Shown piece after piece: positions 37,401 to 52,400 of a stretch of DNA of 64,000 nt. Source of the DNA: Atrina japonica (taxonomy: Eukaryota; Mollusca; Bivalvia; Pterioida; Pinnidae); NCBI GenBank assembly GCA_030159075.1, contig BROG01000081.1, forward strand, positions 1-64,000. Reading direction: 5' to 3'. The notes beneath the pieces were generated by a model. That model ran no database searches. It saw nothing but the letters and a program-made list of their open reading frames with translations, and was not told the origin of the DNA. Positions within the stretch are counted from its first letter, which is position 1; the number at the start of each line of letters is the position of its first letter. The position numbers and the translations under genes were made by a program.

Positions 37401-40400
37401 TCTTGATCGCTATCAGCTATAAACATAAGTAAAAGTAAAATCTGGGCTCAAAGTTGTGAGAAATTGTTTGGTTAATGTGAGTAAATTTTTTAATTTGCAA
37501 GTAAATTATAAGGTTATGAAATTTTAACAAGATATGTATTTTTAAAGGGTCTAGGACTTATAGGGGTCAAAAGGGGTCAAACCTTCAAAACATGAGTAAA
37601 AACATTCTTCTCGTGAATCAATTGGTCAAATTTGGTTTACATTATTCAATAAAGTTAAGCCAATATCTACAAAGTTTACAAATGAATAGAAATTTGTTCA
37701 TATAAACGAGCCTTAAGTTGTTTTGAATTATCTAGGGATCAATGTGACAAAGTTTCATAGTCAAGGGTCAAGGTCATAGGTACCCTAAGTAAACAGAAAA
37801 TATCGGTTTTTTGCTCACCTGAACCAAAAGTTCAAGTGATCTTTATTGCAATCCTCTTTGTGATGGCCATCCCTTGTCAGCTTATAGACATTTTCAACTT
37901 CTTCCCAAGAACCACCAAGCCAATTTCAACCAAACTTGGTAGGGTGAACCATCTCTCAAACTAATTATCACAAATGGAAAGGTTCCAGGTAGCTTTGAAT
38001 ATATGTATGAAAATCACTGCTGTAGTTGGTTTAATGGAGATTTCATAACAGGTCTTTGGCATTAATACACTAACATAATGATAAAAAGTATGATGTTATC
38101 TTTATAATGCATAAATTACCATAATTTAAGAGTTATTATAGGTACAAACTATATCATTTGTTTAATTGTAAGCCTTGTTGTAGTTTTTTCGATAAATACT
38201 TACACCACGCAGAAGAGTTTTAGCTCCCTAGTACAAAATGTCAAGAGAGCTAAAGCCATACCCTCTGAAGCTTTGATGGACAAATAATTTAACCTGGACT
38301 TTATCCTTTGAACTATATGTATATAGGTTTTGATATTTCACAAACACACACACACACTTACATACTACTTAAAAACTTTAACTTCGGCTATTTGTATTAC
38401 ATTTAATGTCAAAAGTCCATCTGTATTGTGCCGTTGAAATCATGGCATGGGTAAAATCTATTGACCCCGTCTTGGGAAACTTGCTTGAAAGAAAATTGAT
38501 AGATGAAACTAATTACAGCTTTAAATATCATGTTTCGCATTATCTCAATAGAGCCACTAATTCAATTAATTTTTTATTAAAAAAATTTTTTTTTTTTTGT
38601 AAAGAAATGTCACAGGAAGTGATTCTGCAATAGAAGCTGGAACACGAATACTGCAGGAACTGGGATTCATCAACTATTATGGGATGCAGAGATTTGGAAC
38701 TACTACCATACCAACTTTCCATGTTGGAAGGTTAGCTTTCTTACAGTATCTATATAATTGATAATTTACTACAGCTATCTATGGACATGAACTATTTACT
38801 ATCCCTCTTTATTTATGATGGTCCTGTTTTTAGCTTGCTAGGATGAAAGTCGTCGTCGTCATTGGCGCTCATAGACAAAAATTTAAAGAGCACAACCAAG
38901 TTTCCAGTAGCAACAAGTTGTTAAAAAAATTACGGTCAAGGCCTGAATATAAGGAGCAAAGCATTGATATTTGATATGTGCTACTGGTATGGTCATCCCT
39001 TTCACCTGATACAATGACCTTTGACTTAGTGACCTAGATCATACAATTTGACCTAGTTTTTAAAGACATTTACATTGGCTCTACCTTTTGAAATATAAAG
39101 AGTAGAGCTTGGATATATGATATGTATATTAGTCCTCTACTGGTTAAACTGGGACAGAGCATTATTAGTCTGTAAATCACCAGAGGTTAATAGACCCTTA
39201 ATTGTACAGGGTCTGGTGCCCTTTCAGTTGTCAGTGGGCAAAGTTGGGGGAAAAGTAACTACGGTTATTTTACTCATAACAATAAAGATTTAAAAAATTG
39301 ATTCATCCAACTTCTTTTATTTAACTGACAACACTGTTTACATTTGAAGACATGGAAGTTTAGATTGAGTAGTACTAAAAGTTTTGAGATTCTCCCTGTG
39401 ACGTATTGAATGTGAGCTGTATAGTGAACATATTGGGGAAATTTCACTCAAAATTGGGGGTAGGTAGTAAATTTTGCATCGGGGTCCTTTTACCGAACCC
39501 GCATGTTGACGATATTAATGCTGATAACTCTGGTCAAGGTTATTCACCATTTGTTTGATTATGTTTTCACAGGAAAGCTTGTTTTTTGGCCGGATTGCAA
39601 AGCAAGTCCAGTCTAAATATTTTGACATTTGGTTTCAGGTAATGAAAATGAATCTAATAAGAAATAGTTCCAAACACATGGGCATTATACTTGCATCAAA
39701 TTTACTGATTAGATTTTACTTTGCAATCTGGCCATATCGTCTTTAGTGATTCCTTGTTCATCATTTCAGAGCCATACTAAAGAATGATTACAAGGAAGCA
39801 GGAGAACTTATACTTCAGCCCAGACCCGGAGGTAATATCACTTTGCTTTGATCCTTTCTAAAATCTTGAAATTGCACCCTTGCTTTAAAGTTTGTAACCT
39901 ATGAGCCAGCAGCTGAGAAATGGGTCCTTAGGGCATTTTGGGTGGAAATTGTGATTTTTATGTTTTCAGGAACTTTGATATATGTGGATTTAAAAAAGTA
40001 ATGTGTACTTCATGCTACTTTGTGCTTCATCAAATACTTTTTTTGTGAGAGGCACTCAGAAAATGGAGAGTAGGCCTATTGTCCCAGTGGTAAAATAACA
40101 TCATCAAAACACAATGATATGAAAATGTCATGATAATGTCATGTTGTAAGTTATCATCCATGTCTATTTGACCTCATGTTGTACGATTGGCTGATACGTT
40201 TAATAAAATTGTTTGGTTCTTCAATATAATTAAGAAGAAAGTTTACCTTCAGTTTCGTTTTTGAAATTAAGATGAATAAAACAAAAAACACTTAAGTTTA
40301 GCAATTGAACAGTAACTTATCAATGCATCACCATGTAAGCAAATGCTATGAAAATAAAATGCTATAAATTGATATGAACATTATGTGTACAGAGTGTCAT

Positions 40401-43400
40401 GCTGAAAATGAATCATAAATAAACAACATGAAGAAAATAAGGGCTGTACAGTAGATTCCATTTAATTGCATATATTTTCATCTTAAGATATTGAAAAAAT
40501 AAGTTGTTTCTTGTTGTCAATACCTTCTTAAGGAAGTCAAGAGAAAAGCATAGCGGAAATGACGACCAGAGATTTGAGATAGCATATCGGTGTTACGTAC
40601 TAAAGGAGTCCAGAAAAAAGCAATCTAATGAAAAACTTAAAAGAAGACCAGAAATTTGATTAATATAGCTAAATCACGGTCACCTACTAAAGTGAGATCA
40701 AAGACTTAAATCTAAATTGGAAAGTGGTAAAATATCAAATACATGTAACTAAATAAATATAGTGACGCAAAAATTTATATGTGAATGATAAAAATATCAA
40801 TGTTCCTAATCAATCAAATCTAAAAGTTTCACAAACGATTTTACTGTGAATTTAATGAAATTAAAGGTTGAGTAATGAGTAAATTTGGTGAAATTGGGCC
40901 CTGGACTCCCTATAGTGGTAACGGCGACTTGGTTATATCAAATATCTAGCCTTCATTTCCATTCATCTCCTATTTTCTTTAGGAGGAAATGGCAGCTTTG
41001 TAATTCCAAATTGCTGGTCTATTTTCTCTGGATTCCTTACAAGACTTAGTATCTTTTTTTGTTTGGTCTCCCTTTACAGCGTTATGAACCAGTTTCAGAT
41101 TCGGGTGCATTGATCTACCCAAACAGAACGCATATGGAACCAAAATGGAAATTATCAATTGAAAATAAAGCATAGTATTTGTTTTAAGATATCGTTTCAG
41201 TGAAAAACAACAAAGATTAAGGATGACATTTTTGTCGGTAATAATTACCTATTCAGTCTATAGTACGGTAATGTACCTAATGACACACACACACTGCAAA
41301 TCTCATCAGAAGCAGACTGAAAATTTCAAGTTGAAAGGTATTGTCACACTTGTCCAGGAAGATGGAAGGTTTTGGACATGTACATTTTTGGAATGTACAA
41401 ATTTGGAACTGAAAATTTCAAGTTGAAAATTCCTCATACCTTCGATGCGATACAACTTCATTACTAAGCTGAAGCACTGTATCTCGAATCATTAGCATAT
41501 TCATCCATAATTTGACTTTTTTCTTACGCGACTTAAAGTCTCCGCCAGTTCAACCTGATTTAAAAACAAGGAGTTCGGCCAACTAGCAACAGAAAAGAAT
41601 TATTTTAGTTTTTTCTAAAATATTTATCAAAAATACAGTTTCGTTTGAGAATAATGCTTTATCGCACAAATAAGTGACGCGGTCTCATTCTTTAAAAAAT
41701 ACAAACATCGACCCGCTTCGAAGCCTAGAAAAATATAGAGCAATGAGTAAATAGAAAAACCGATATAATCGAATACGATGGTCATTTGTCATACTTGACC
41801 TGTTGGTCCCTCGTGCAGACATGTTCTTATTTTTGATTATAAAAAAAATTAATCTTCTAACACATGACAGCGATATATAAAGCTTAATAGCTTTATATAT
41901 ATCGCTGCACATGATATTTGATAATGGCTTTTTCATTACCTGAAGTCATGAAGTCCCGCCTTTTCGTCCACGTATTACCCTCAGGTGATTTTTTTACCCC
42001 CGCCCCTACCTGTATACGTAATTTAGTTTGGCTTATTATGGTGATGTTCGTTAATTGAACGTTGTACATCCTGTATATGTGTGTTGATCCCGCGTTTATT
42101 GTGGGTTTTGTCTGTTTAATGCGTCCCATACATTTATCGCCAAAGCACCTTTCTCTTCCATATAACTTTCTGCCGCATTTTTTCTATATGTTTGACATCC
42201 ATTAGCACTCTATGGTGTAGTGTGACTCTACCTTAAGGGTGGGGTGCAAATTTTTTGTATCTTCGCTGATCGTAGCGAGGGGCGAAAATTTTGGTAATTT
42301 ATTTTTATTAATTTTCCAACTTTTTATTTAAAAATACAAAGATTTTAAACATTTTTTTATCAAATTCTGGGGTTTTGAGTTGATCTTTACTGTGCATACA
42401 TCTGTATTTTGGCATCCAAAAGGGGGGCATTAGGCCCTTCATGCACCCCTTGAAATCCGCCACTGCTGCCTGTACCAAATGTAAGGGTATCAACTGTACA
42501 AATTATATAAAGTAAATATTAATTCCATTAACAAAAAAAGGATTTTCAAGTACATGTATATAATTGAAAGTATTATATTTGTGTTACAAAGGCGGGAAAA
42601 ATCATGTTTTGCCCAAGGGCAGGTAATTTATGGGTTCATCGTGTACAAGAAGCATTAATATGTTTTGTAATTTTAATTAATAATTAAATGCCTTCAATTT
42701 GGTATGCATGCTGATGATCTAGTCCACATAATATATGTTACAATATCAAAAACACTACCCATACCCCCATTTTTAGCTGTAGATATTTTACTGAAACTGA
42801 TACTAAAAAAAGAACAGTTCTCACAAATTTCCAATATTTTTACGGATGTAGATTTTTAATATAATTTACTATAACCAATAAACTTTCAAAGTAGCAAGAA
42901 ATAAATTCTGTTGGAATTAGTTTGGGTTAACCCCCTTTTGAGGTTAGAATGACTGTACTATACATAAAATGGTTATCAAAGCTCACATTGCTTTAAATAG
43001 AAAGCTATTTTCATCTTACTGCTTGTGGTGGTCTAATGATAGACTACATGACTTGCTAGGGGTACAATCAGGGAGTAAAATTGGTACTAGCCCAGTCGCA
43101 TTTGTGACCATTTTATGACTGGGTGATCGAAATTTGCACCACCAATTGCCCAGGTGGCAAGTACGACCTTATCCATAAATGTCCGTTTTTCTCTTCTTTT
43201 TCCATCTAGTCCGTATCAATTTTGTTATGTAAATCTAGATCTGTGTGATGTGTAAATGCTTTACATGTGTCAACGTTATGTTCAAACGTATAATTATACA
43301 CGATTAAAGGGGCATTAGCTGTTTTTTATTTCAAAATTTGTTTTTTCCTTTTTTACCACTTAGATTGATATACAATAACAAAAAAGAGATATACACAGGC

Positions 43401-46400
43401 ATAAAAATCTGGAAATTCCAATATATTTTGTGAAAATTGCTTGAGAAACCCAGGTGTGACACTTTTTTAGTTGCAATTGATTAACTCAACCTTACTATTT
43501 TTATATGAATATCACACTGGACCAGATCTTATTTTCACAAAATGTACAGGAATATAAGTTGTTATGTCAGTTTATAGTGCTTATTTTATAATGTACACCA
43601 AGTAGAATTAGTAACAGTAGAAAAAATTGATTATGTTTTTTGTTAAACACAGCTGTGTGTACATGTTGACGAGGTGGTCAACTTTCAAGAAAGTTACGTG
43701 ATTTCTTTAAATCTTGGTTAGATCAGCATAATGTGAAATCAACATTTAGTTCATGAACATCAACACCTAGTGACTTATCAATAGACCTTTTCAGCAGGTC
43801 CATTACCTAGGGATTTTGTAGGGACTCCGATGACTACCAAATGGATATTGTATCATTACTAAGGAAATAATTAAAATGTATTTACATTTTGTTTTCTGGT
43901 TGAAAAGAGATGGAATTTGTTGCTGAGTGTAGAAAGAAATGGTGGGAGGATAAGAATTCTCTGAGTCTTTTGGCCAAGCTGCCCAGACGATACAGTATTG
44001 AAAGATCCTTGCTTGAGGGACTTATCAAATATGGAGAAAATAATTACGCTAATGCATTCCAGAAGGTTTGTTTGTTGTTTGAATGTTATTTTACACCACA
44101 CTTAACAATTTTTCAATTATATGGTGGCAGCCAATTTTCAGTGGTGGAGGAAAGGACCTGGTTACAATGTAGCTGGGAAGTGGTCAACGGCCTTGAGTAT
44201 GTAAACTGGCAAACTCACAGAATCAGCATGGGTTCAGCGGCGCACATAAGTCTGCGCTGACAAGAGGTGAGGGATTTCATCATTTTATAGCATGATATTC
44301 TAACTCATCCGGCCGCTAAGCTCCCTCCAGAAGGTAATTATGTACATAGAGAATTCATTTGGGGGAAAAACAGCATATATATACATTGGAATCTCGTTAT
44401 GTTGAAATTGGTTGAGTCGAAATTCTGGATATCTCAAAGTTGACAGTCCGGTCCCAATTTTTATAGATATAATAATATATCAATTAAAAATTTTGGTGAT
44501 CTCGAATTCCTGATATCTCGAAGTAATAGGGGCGGTCCCATGAGTTTCGAGATAACGGGATTCCAATGTATGAAAAAAAGTGAAAGATGAAAAACTCCCA
44601 GTTTGATTTTATATTAATTATATAGTTCATATAGCTTTGGATACGTAAATGGGTTTGCACAGTGTTCATATTTGACAAATTTAACTGTTACTAATTCAGA
44701 AAATTATTTTTTGTTGCCATAAGAACTAAGTCCGGAGATTTGTATTATTAGTTATCCTACATTGTTCTTCCCAACATCCCCGAGTTCTGTCTTGTCCAGT
44801 AAATCTATGAATGTTATCATGTCCCCAATGTAATACTGTTCATTTCTGGGTGTGCTGAAAGAGACATCACAATTCTTTTAGTTGTATGAATTGATTATAA
44901 AAAGCTGAATTTGTGATTTTTTCTCTCTCTAATATATTACCTAGATTCATAGGAATACAAGATTGATGTATCTCCATGGTTATCAGAGTTATATTTGGAA
45001 TAGGATTGTGTCACGAAGAATTAAACAGTATGGTTTAAAACCAATACTTGGTGACCTTGTGTACAAGGGAGACCTAAAGGAGGTTGCCTTCAAAGAGGGT
45101 CGAGATGACCAAGAAGAGGAGGAAGGAGCTAATACAGAAGGTAAAAAATAATCACCCATTGCCATTTGTTGCCAGATTTCCCATAAAAAGTTATCACCCA
45201 TTGCCATTTGTTGCCAGATTTATCATAAAAAAATATCACCCATTGCCATTTGTTGCCAGATTTCCCATAAAAAATTATCACCCATTGCAAATATTGCCAG
45301 ATTTCCCATAAAAAAATATCACCCATTGCCATTTGTTGCCAGATTTCCCATAAAAAATTATCACCCATTGCAATTATTGCCAGATTTCCCATAAAAAATT
45401 ATCACCCATTGCAAATATTGCCAGATTTCCCATAAAAAAATATCACCCATTGCCATTTGTTGCCAGATTTCCCATAAAAAATTACCACCCATTGCAATTA
45501 TTGCCAGATTTCCCATAAAAATAATATCACCCATTGCCATTTGTTGCCAGATTTTCCATAAAAAATTATCACCCACTGCCATTTGTTGCCAGATTTCCCA
45601 TAAAAAATTATCACCTGTTGCCATTTATTGCCAGATTTCCCATAAATTATCACCTTTACCACATATTGCCAGATTTCTGATAAGTAATTATCATCTATCG
45701 TCATTTGTTGCCGAATCTCACCATTCTTTCTTTCTATATGAAAAGGTTGATACAGTAAAACTTTGATGAGTTGATCTTCAAAGTGTTGAATTTCTGGATG
45801 TTTCGAACTATTGACAAAGTCCCAAATGATTTTATTATTTAACACTACTTATAGACATTTATAAATCAGACATTATTGTGTCAAATTTCTCAATGTTTTG
45901 AATAAATTTTTGGGCCCATTTCTTTAAAAACAACGAAAACTCCTACATATAATTCCTAGTAAAAAATTTACAGGTGTACGAAATCACCCCATGATAATTC
46001 TATTATTTATTATTAATTAGAATGACAGTATATGTCTTAAATAGTTTCAAAGCAGTCTTAAACAACTTATAGAACCTCTGAAACTAAAAAACGTATGGTT
46101 CTCAGTTACCATCCATCAGTCGAAGTCCCGATGTTTCAAACTTTTCTAGGTGGTCCCTTGAACTTTGACTTATCAACGTTCTACTGTTATGTTTCTGTTC
46201 CTATATAAATTCACATTTTCCCCTAATACAGTAACAATATTAAATCTGAGGGAAAAAATTGGAAAAAAATGTAAGTGTAAGTGAAACTACCATGTAAACC
46301 AAATTTCATCCAAATGATCAATCAGGACAAGAATGCTTTAAAAATTGTCTTGATTATAACATAAAACATGAAACTGAATTAATGAAATTGTAATCTAGTG

Positions 46401-49400
46401 TCTTCTTAGTATTAAAAGCACATAAAAGTCATTATTAATTTTACCTGATTTGAGTGAAAATGTCAATTTGGCCATTTCCCGTATCATACGATATTTTGAC
46501 CCCCCGCGATAGAATGACCACGGGGTCACTTTATCATGACACCACCCCCACCCCCTTGCGATAAAATGACCCCCCCCCCCCCATAAAAAATTAATTTTAC
46601 GGGGGGGTGTCTAAATATCATGGCTGTGATAAAATGACCCCCTATGGAAATTATTCCAGAAATGTCTATTGGCATATTTCGACATTAAGGATATATGAAT
46701 ACTAGGGGGAAGGGTTCATAATATGTGATAAAATGACATCCCTGTGAAAAATTTTCTATTAATGTTGTTTGACATGTAACTTCATTTAGAATCAATATTT
46801 CATGGCTATCCAACCATAATTATTGCTGAATATGTCATGGCTATCCAACCATAATTATTGCTGAATATGTTGGCTCTAAAGGGAGGGATAAAAATATTGC
46901 AGCTGAATAAAATGACCCCCTATGAACATTTTTCTATAAATGTCTATTTTCTTTATCTATTCTTTATTTATAATCAATATTTCATGCCCATGTGGTCATC
47001 ACTTTTGCTGAATATTTAGAATCAATATTTCATGGCCATACAACCATAATTATTTCTGAATATGTCAATATATCATGGCTATACAACCACAATTATTTTG
47101 GGGGGGTGTCAAAATATTGTGACTGCAATAAAATGACCCCTATGAAAGTTTTTCTCAAAATGTCTGTAGTAACACCATAGTTATCTCCCCTAATTTTCTG
47201 ACTAATCATGCTATCTATCAATGCAGAAGAAAAAGAGAGTACTTTGAGGCCAACTCCCACAGTTGTTGAAAGCTGCAACATATCTCAGTATACGATACAT
47301 GATGTGATTATGCCACTCCCAGGATTTGATATTTTATACCCGAATAATGAAGGTATGACTGCATTGTGAACTTAAACTAATTTATGTTTTGGCTAAATTC
47401 TTGTCTGTTGTGAAGCTTTATATGTGGTTTCTTTTTCTTTATTTTTATCATCACAGTAAAAACTGTCTAAGGTGACTACTGTCATTAAAGCCCCAGGACC
47501 ATCCATTGACTCTCGGGGCATCAGTTTTGTTAAACCTGATAATACCTCATGCACGTATATAAATAAAATGTTCTCATAAATTACACTTCTGTATGTTGCT
47601 TTGTTTATGAAATGTTAATCAAAATGACTATCAAAAAGTACCATTCATGGATGTCGATTAGGGTTTCATAAGAGATAGTATGAATTGTAAGTATGCTGAA
47701 TCAGTAGAGACTAGTAACACTCGACGTGTATACTATATAGCAGTTTTGAGCTAATGCTCAGTGGCTAATATATCGCAGAACCGCTGATTCCGTAAAACAA
47801 AGTTGATTGAGTGTTGTCATGATCTATGTTTTAGCACCCCTGTACTCTTTTAAACTAGAAGTTTATCAGCTACAGATGTGAATTTACCTAAATTTACTAA
47901 TTTGCTAGATTTCCTAGGCATACCCACATCAACCAGGCTTTGTTATTTTTCAAGTGCTCATTTTGGCCATTCAGGTCTTTAATTTATCAAATTAAAATGA
48001 TACTAGGATTTATGATTTGTATGCAGTGTCATATGTTTAATAATTTGAATGTTCTTTTCATTTTTCTATAGTGGCATATTGGTTCAAAGAACTTCTGGCA
48101 GAGGATGGACTGACCATGGAAAGTCTGAAGCACTCAAATAAGTATGTTCCCCAAACTCTGTGCCTATATTTCTTACATTTTTGGCTCGCTGGGACAAAAG
48201 TCGTTAATATCGTTGGTTCATCTTTTCACTGAAGGTCTATTTATAGTATCATGGCATATTTCCATGAATGGGGACAATCTCTTCAAACCCACTATCTTAG
48301 GCACCTAATAGGAAATTTAGATAGATAAACGATATTGTTTTAAGGAACATTTTCAGATTTAGGAAAATAATTTGTAATTTTGTAAACAGGCTGAAAATAA
48401 TTTGCTGAAAAACTCACATGCTAAAAACAAAATTATTTCTGTTTCAAAATTAATTGCTTAGGCTACTCCAGTCAATTAAATATTATTTTGAATCATTATT
48501 ACACAATGAAGAAGTGACAGTTTTTAAATGTCTTTAATTGAAGTATAAAGCTTCCTGAATATTATCATACTGACTATTTTTCTTTACGAGATCATAGAGA
48601 TAATATATTACTTCACAAATTAGGGCAATTATAGTGGATTGATATCTATAAAGATGTAGATTTTTGTAGTGTATCTAAAAATTACAAATTATTATCAAAT
48701 TTTCTTTCATTACAATTCTAAGTTACACTTTAAAATTGTTATGTAGATCCAGAAATACCTGGGATTACACCTCCTTTGATTATTATTATTTTTTTTTCAA
48801 AGAAGTGAAGATAAAACTTGTTGAAGTTTCTTTTGATATGGAATGAAACTAGTACTGAGATTTAAAGGGGATGGTTGCATTTAAGCTTTAGAGTCTAAAA
48901 AGGCCTCCCAAATCTTTTAAGAGTAATTCTATATAAAGACCAAAATTGGTCAGAAATGGTATATCGCAAATTTTGAAATCAGCTGGTCACAATGATAGCC
49001 TTGCATGAGAGTAACAAAACCTTGCAATTTTTCCCCAGTAAAACTCCCTCGTTACCATAGCAATGGTCATTTATCTATATAGAATATGGTAACCTAATTG
49101 AAATAGCCATATTACGTAAATTTCATGAAATATGATATTTATGTCGGTTTTGACAGCAGTTTTTTGTATTAATTGTTGATCTTAACATGTATATATAACA
49201 AGGTAGAAAATATCGGGGATCGTAATGCCTCCGTTTTTTTAAAAAGGCCTATTGAAAGTTGGTTTTTGAGGTTAATATAGGGAAATTCCGTGCAAATTTA
49301 AATCAGGCCTCTGTAAAAACGCAGCATAGGGAATCGCTCATTTTTCTCTAGTGACTTTAGTAACATTAGTATAAACGAACAGCAAAATATCTCAGTGGGT

Positions 49401-52400
49401 ATTTTTGTCATTAATTAATAATTCTTTGGTAAGAAACTTGGTACTAAATGTGTATACAAGAAATCGTACTTGCAATAAAAATAGATCCATAATGCAACCA
49501 AATCACTGGTAAATATGACCAAGTCTTAGGTTTTGGGGGTGTTTACGTCCAAATCTATCGTTACCCATTTTCTCAAACCGGAATTTGAATGTTTTTCGTT
49601 TCCACTCTGTCAATACAGCCGGAATCATGGTCAGTTATGCGCTTAAAAATAACCACGATATGTTTGTAATAAACTGGAGCGTCTATCTCACGTTGATTAA
49701 GGCGGTCACTAAAAGTAGTAGTCGGAGGCAGAGTCGGATTCGAGAATCGGCGGATTCGAACAAATAATTGTCGATTTCTTCCCCAATACTTATTCTAAGA
49801 ACACAATATTTGTAGGATATCTTTATTGCGGTATATTACATCATTCACAGTAGAAAATTATACAAAATTATTTTTCGACTCGATTTACGAGACATTGTCT
49901 TACGTTGGCACACTTAAATTAGTAGTCGGATTCGACGGCGGAGTCAAGGTATTGGATCGATTTATGTTATTTGTTATACTTAAACTTTAAGTAAAGTATA
50001 TATCACAATTGTTTATGATGATATCCTTCTAAATATACCATTAAATGACACTAAAATCACTTGTTTTTCGTTAGCAATCATAATTTGTAATCGCTCAGAA
50101 ATACTACAGAGTCGGATCGAAAAGGATGCTAATGTCGGATTCCTGATAGTATAGTGTTTTCGGATTAGATTAGCGGCGGATTCGAAATAAATAATCGTTG
50201 ATTTCTCACCCAATTCTAATTCTATTTAAGTAATCTTTTCAAAGATAATTAAGGACATCATTCTGAATTATTTTCAGTAAAAAGTAACTCAAATTTTGGT
50301 TGTTTTAGATTTCCTAGATTTTGGCTGATGAAAGCGCACTAAAATTAGTAGTTGGATTTCAGTGGCGGAGTTGAGATGTCAGGTCAATTTAGACTAATCT
50401 GAAGCTTTTTGACCTAAGATAAACTGAATATAATTATTGTATATGATCATAGGTGTCTCTAAATATTATCAAATACAATCAAATAGCATATTTTTGTGTA
50501 AAAATCAAGATTTACGAGATGCTATAGAATCGGATCGAAAAGAGACAATGTCAGAGTCCTGATTTGAACGGACGCGGGAATCTGGGGTAAGGTATATTAT
50601 ATTTCTAATACAGTATATAATGAAATTATATATATTATTTGATCTCGGCAGTTGTTATTTACTATATTTGAAAGTTAGATTTAAAAACAAATTATGACGA
50701 TTTGAAATGATAGGGGAAATTTATTTGAACTATATACGTTGAAAATTCTTAAAATAGCAAAAATTTGAGTAACCGTTGCTAAGAAACGAAAAAAATACCC
50801 GCTCTGATTTTATAATATATTGTTCTATAAGACTTATTCAAACTTTAGGCCAAAGTATCTTAAAATTTCTATGCTGCATTTTTGGGGGGTAAAGTCTTGA
50901 AAAATCATAAAATTCTTCTAATTGGATAATTGCAGAAACACCCTATCTTTAAGTTGTTAGGCAAAATACCTTCTGTACTGATTATCACTTTGGCTTTTAT
51001 TGTTTTGAATATCTAATCAAAGGTGATTCAAATAAAATATTTACATTATTGATATATCTTGTATGTTAAATAAAGACAACTGTAGAAACTATGCAAAAAT
51101 GCCTTTTTCTATATAGGTAAGAGGACAAATCTTGTGAAAAACAACTCTTTGTTGCCATGACAACAATATATATTTTTTTTCAATTTTAAAATCAATATTA
51201 TGTTTTAGTATTCTATAATAAACATATATAGTGGACCCCATGTTATGCTAAACTATTTGTTACTTCAGTGTCCAATATGAATGGGCATATGTGAATATGA
51301 CAATCATGTTTGTTTAGGACAATCTGGACAAAAGACCACAAAATCATTTCAATAATTGAAATGACCAATAAAGTTACAGTTGAAGTGATCAGTAAGGTAA
51401 CAACAAAAAAGACCAATAAAGCAATTTTGGCCTCTTCCTTCAGTTCTTCGAATATTTTTCACAGAAAAAAAACATTTCAAACTACACTGCTCTAGATATA
51501 GAAATTAGAATTACATTTTATACATTCAGGCAATATGCGTTACCTGGAGCATACAGAAGAATGGTACTGAAGCCTCGAGATGTATCATACAAGACATATT
51601 TATACAGTGATGTAACTAAAGAGTTGACCCTCAGTGACCTTGACTGCATACATCAGAAAGAAGAACCACAGTCAGAATCAAGTAAGTACATCAACAAAAT
51701 GATGAAAGACATGTTAGCCTGCCTAAAGGCAGATGTTTTGTCACAAGATCAGGGGGCATATCACTTGTGGTCCAGTTGTCAGGGTTGCCACCTTACTTGA
51801 AAAGTCAGGGAAAAAAGATTTTTTTTTCAAGGTCAGTGAATTGTCAGGGATATTGGCATTTTTGGTCAGGGAAAAATTGAATTTCAGACAATTTTCATAT
51901 TTTCTGTGGCTATAGCAGTCTTTTAGCAGTATAAATTTTATAACTTGTAAATTTAATAACATTTGGATATAACAGAGTTATATTTCAAGAGCACCCCAAA
52001 CGCTATATACAACTTTTCAAAAACTGTTAGTTTATGATGCACAAATGCATTTGTCAAAAATTTGACATCGATCCGATGTTGTGTTCCTGTAATATTTAGC
52101 ATAAAGTAACTGAATCCCATTTGTGCACCTACAAAATGCTCATGAACGGCATTAGGTGGCATTGTAGGTCTGCCACATCATCAAGGGATGAGGTCAGGCA
52201 CTCTAGAGTGTGAAAGCCATTAGCCTACTGTATTACGAGTATAGCGAGATAACATGTCTGCGAATTATTTAAAACAGTTCTAAACATAGTCATGGTTAAT
52301 CGATGCATTCCCTACAGATCATCCACAATAACCTATATATAAAATTGAGCTGTGACCTTGACCTTTGATCCGATGACCTTAAAATTTCACTGATATTTTT

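Larger units (their letters stand above)
38731..43907. other. PUS7 introns 9 and 10 apart from exon 10
   Basis: No other gene supported. Contains a dispersed repeat (38830-39060, TTGCTAGGATGAAAGTCGTC) related to 48185-48225. A hairpin-like pair lies at 39585/39720 (GGCCGGATTGCAAAG, TTTGCAATCTGGCC). A 40-bp perfect-type palindrome is at 41868, and a repeat at 43305-43570 is shared with 16.4 and 33.9 kb. Confidence 0.5.

Noticed and set aside
45084..45845. Repetitive frames with [18 protein letters not shown] units
   Set aside because: Translations of the 42-bp minisatellite next to exon 12.
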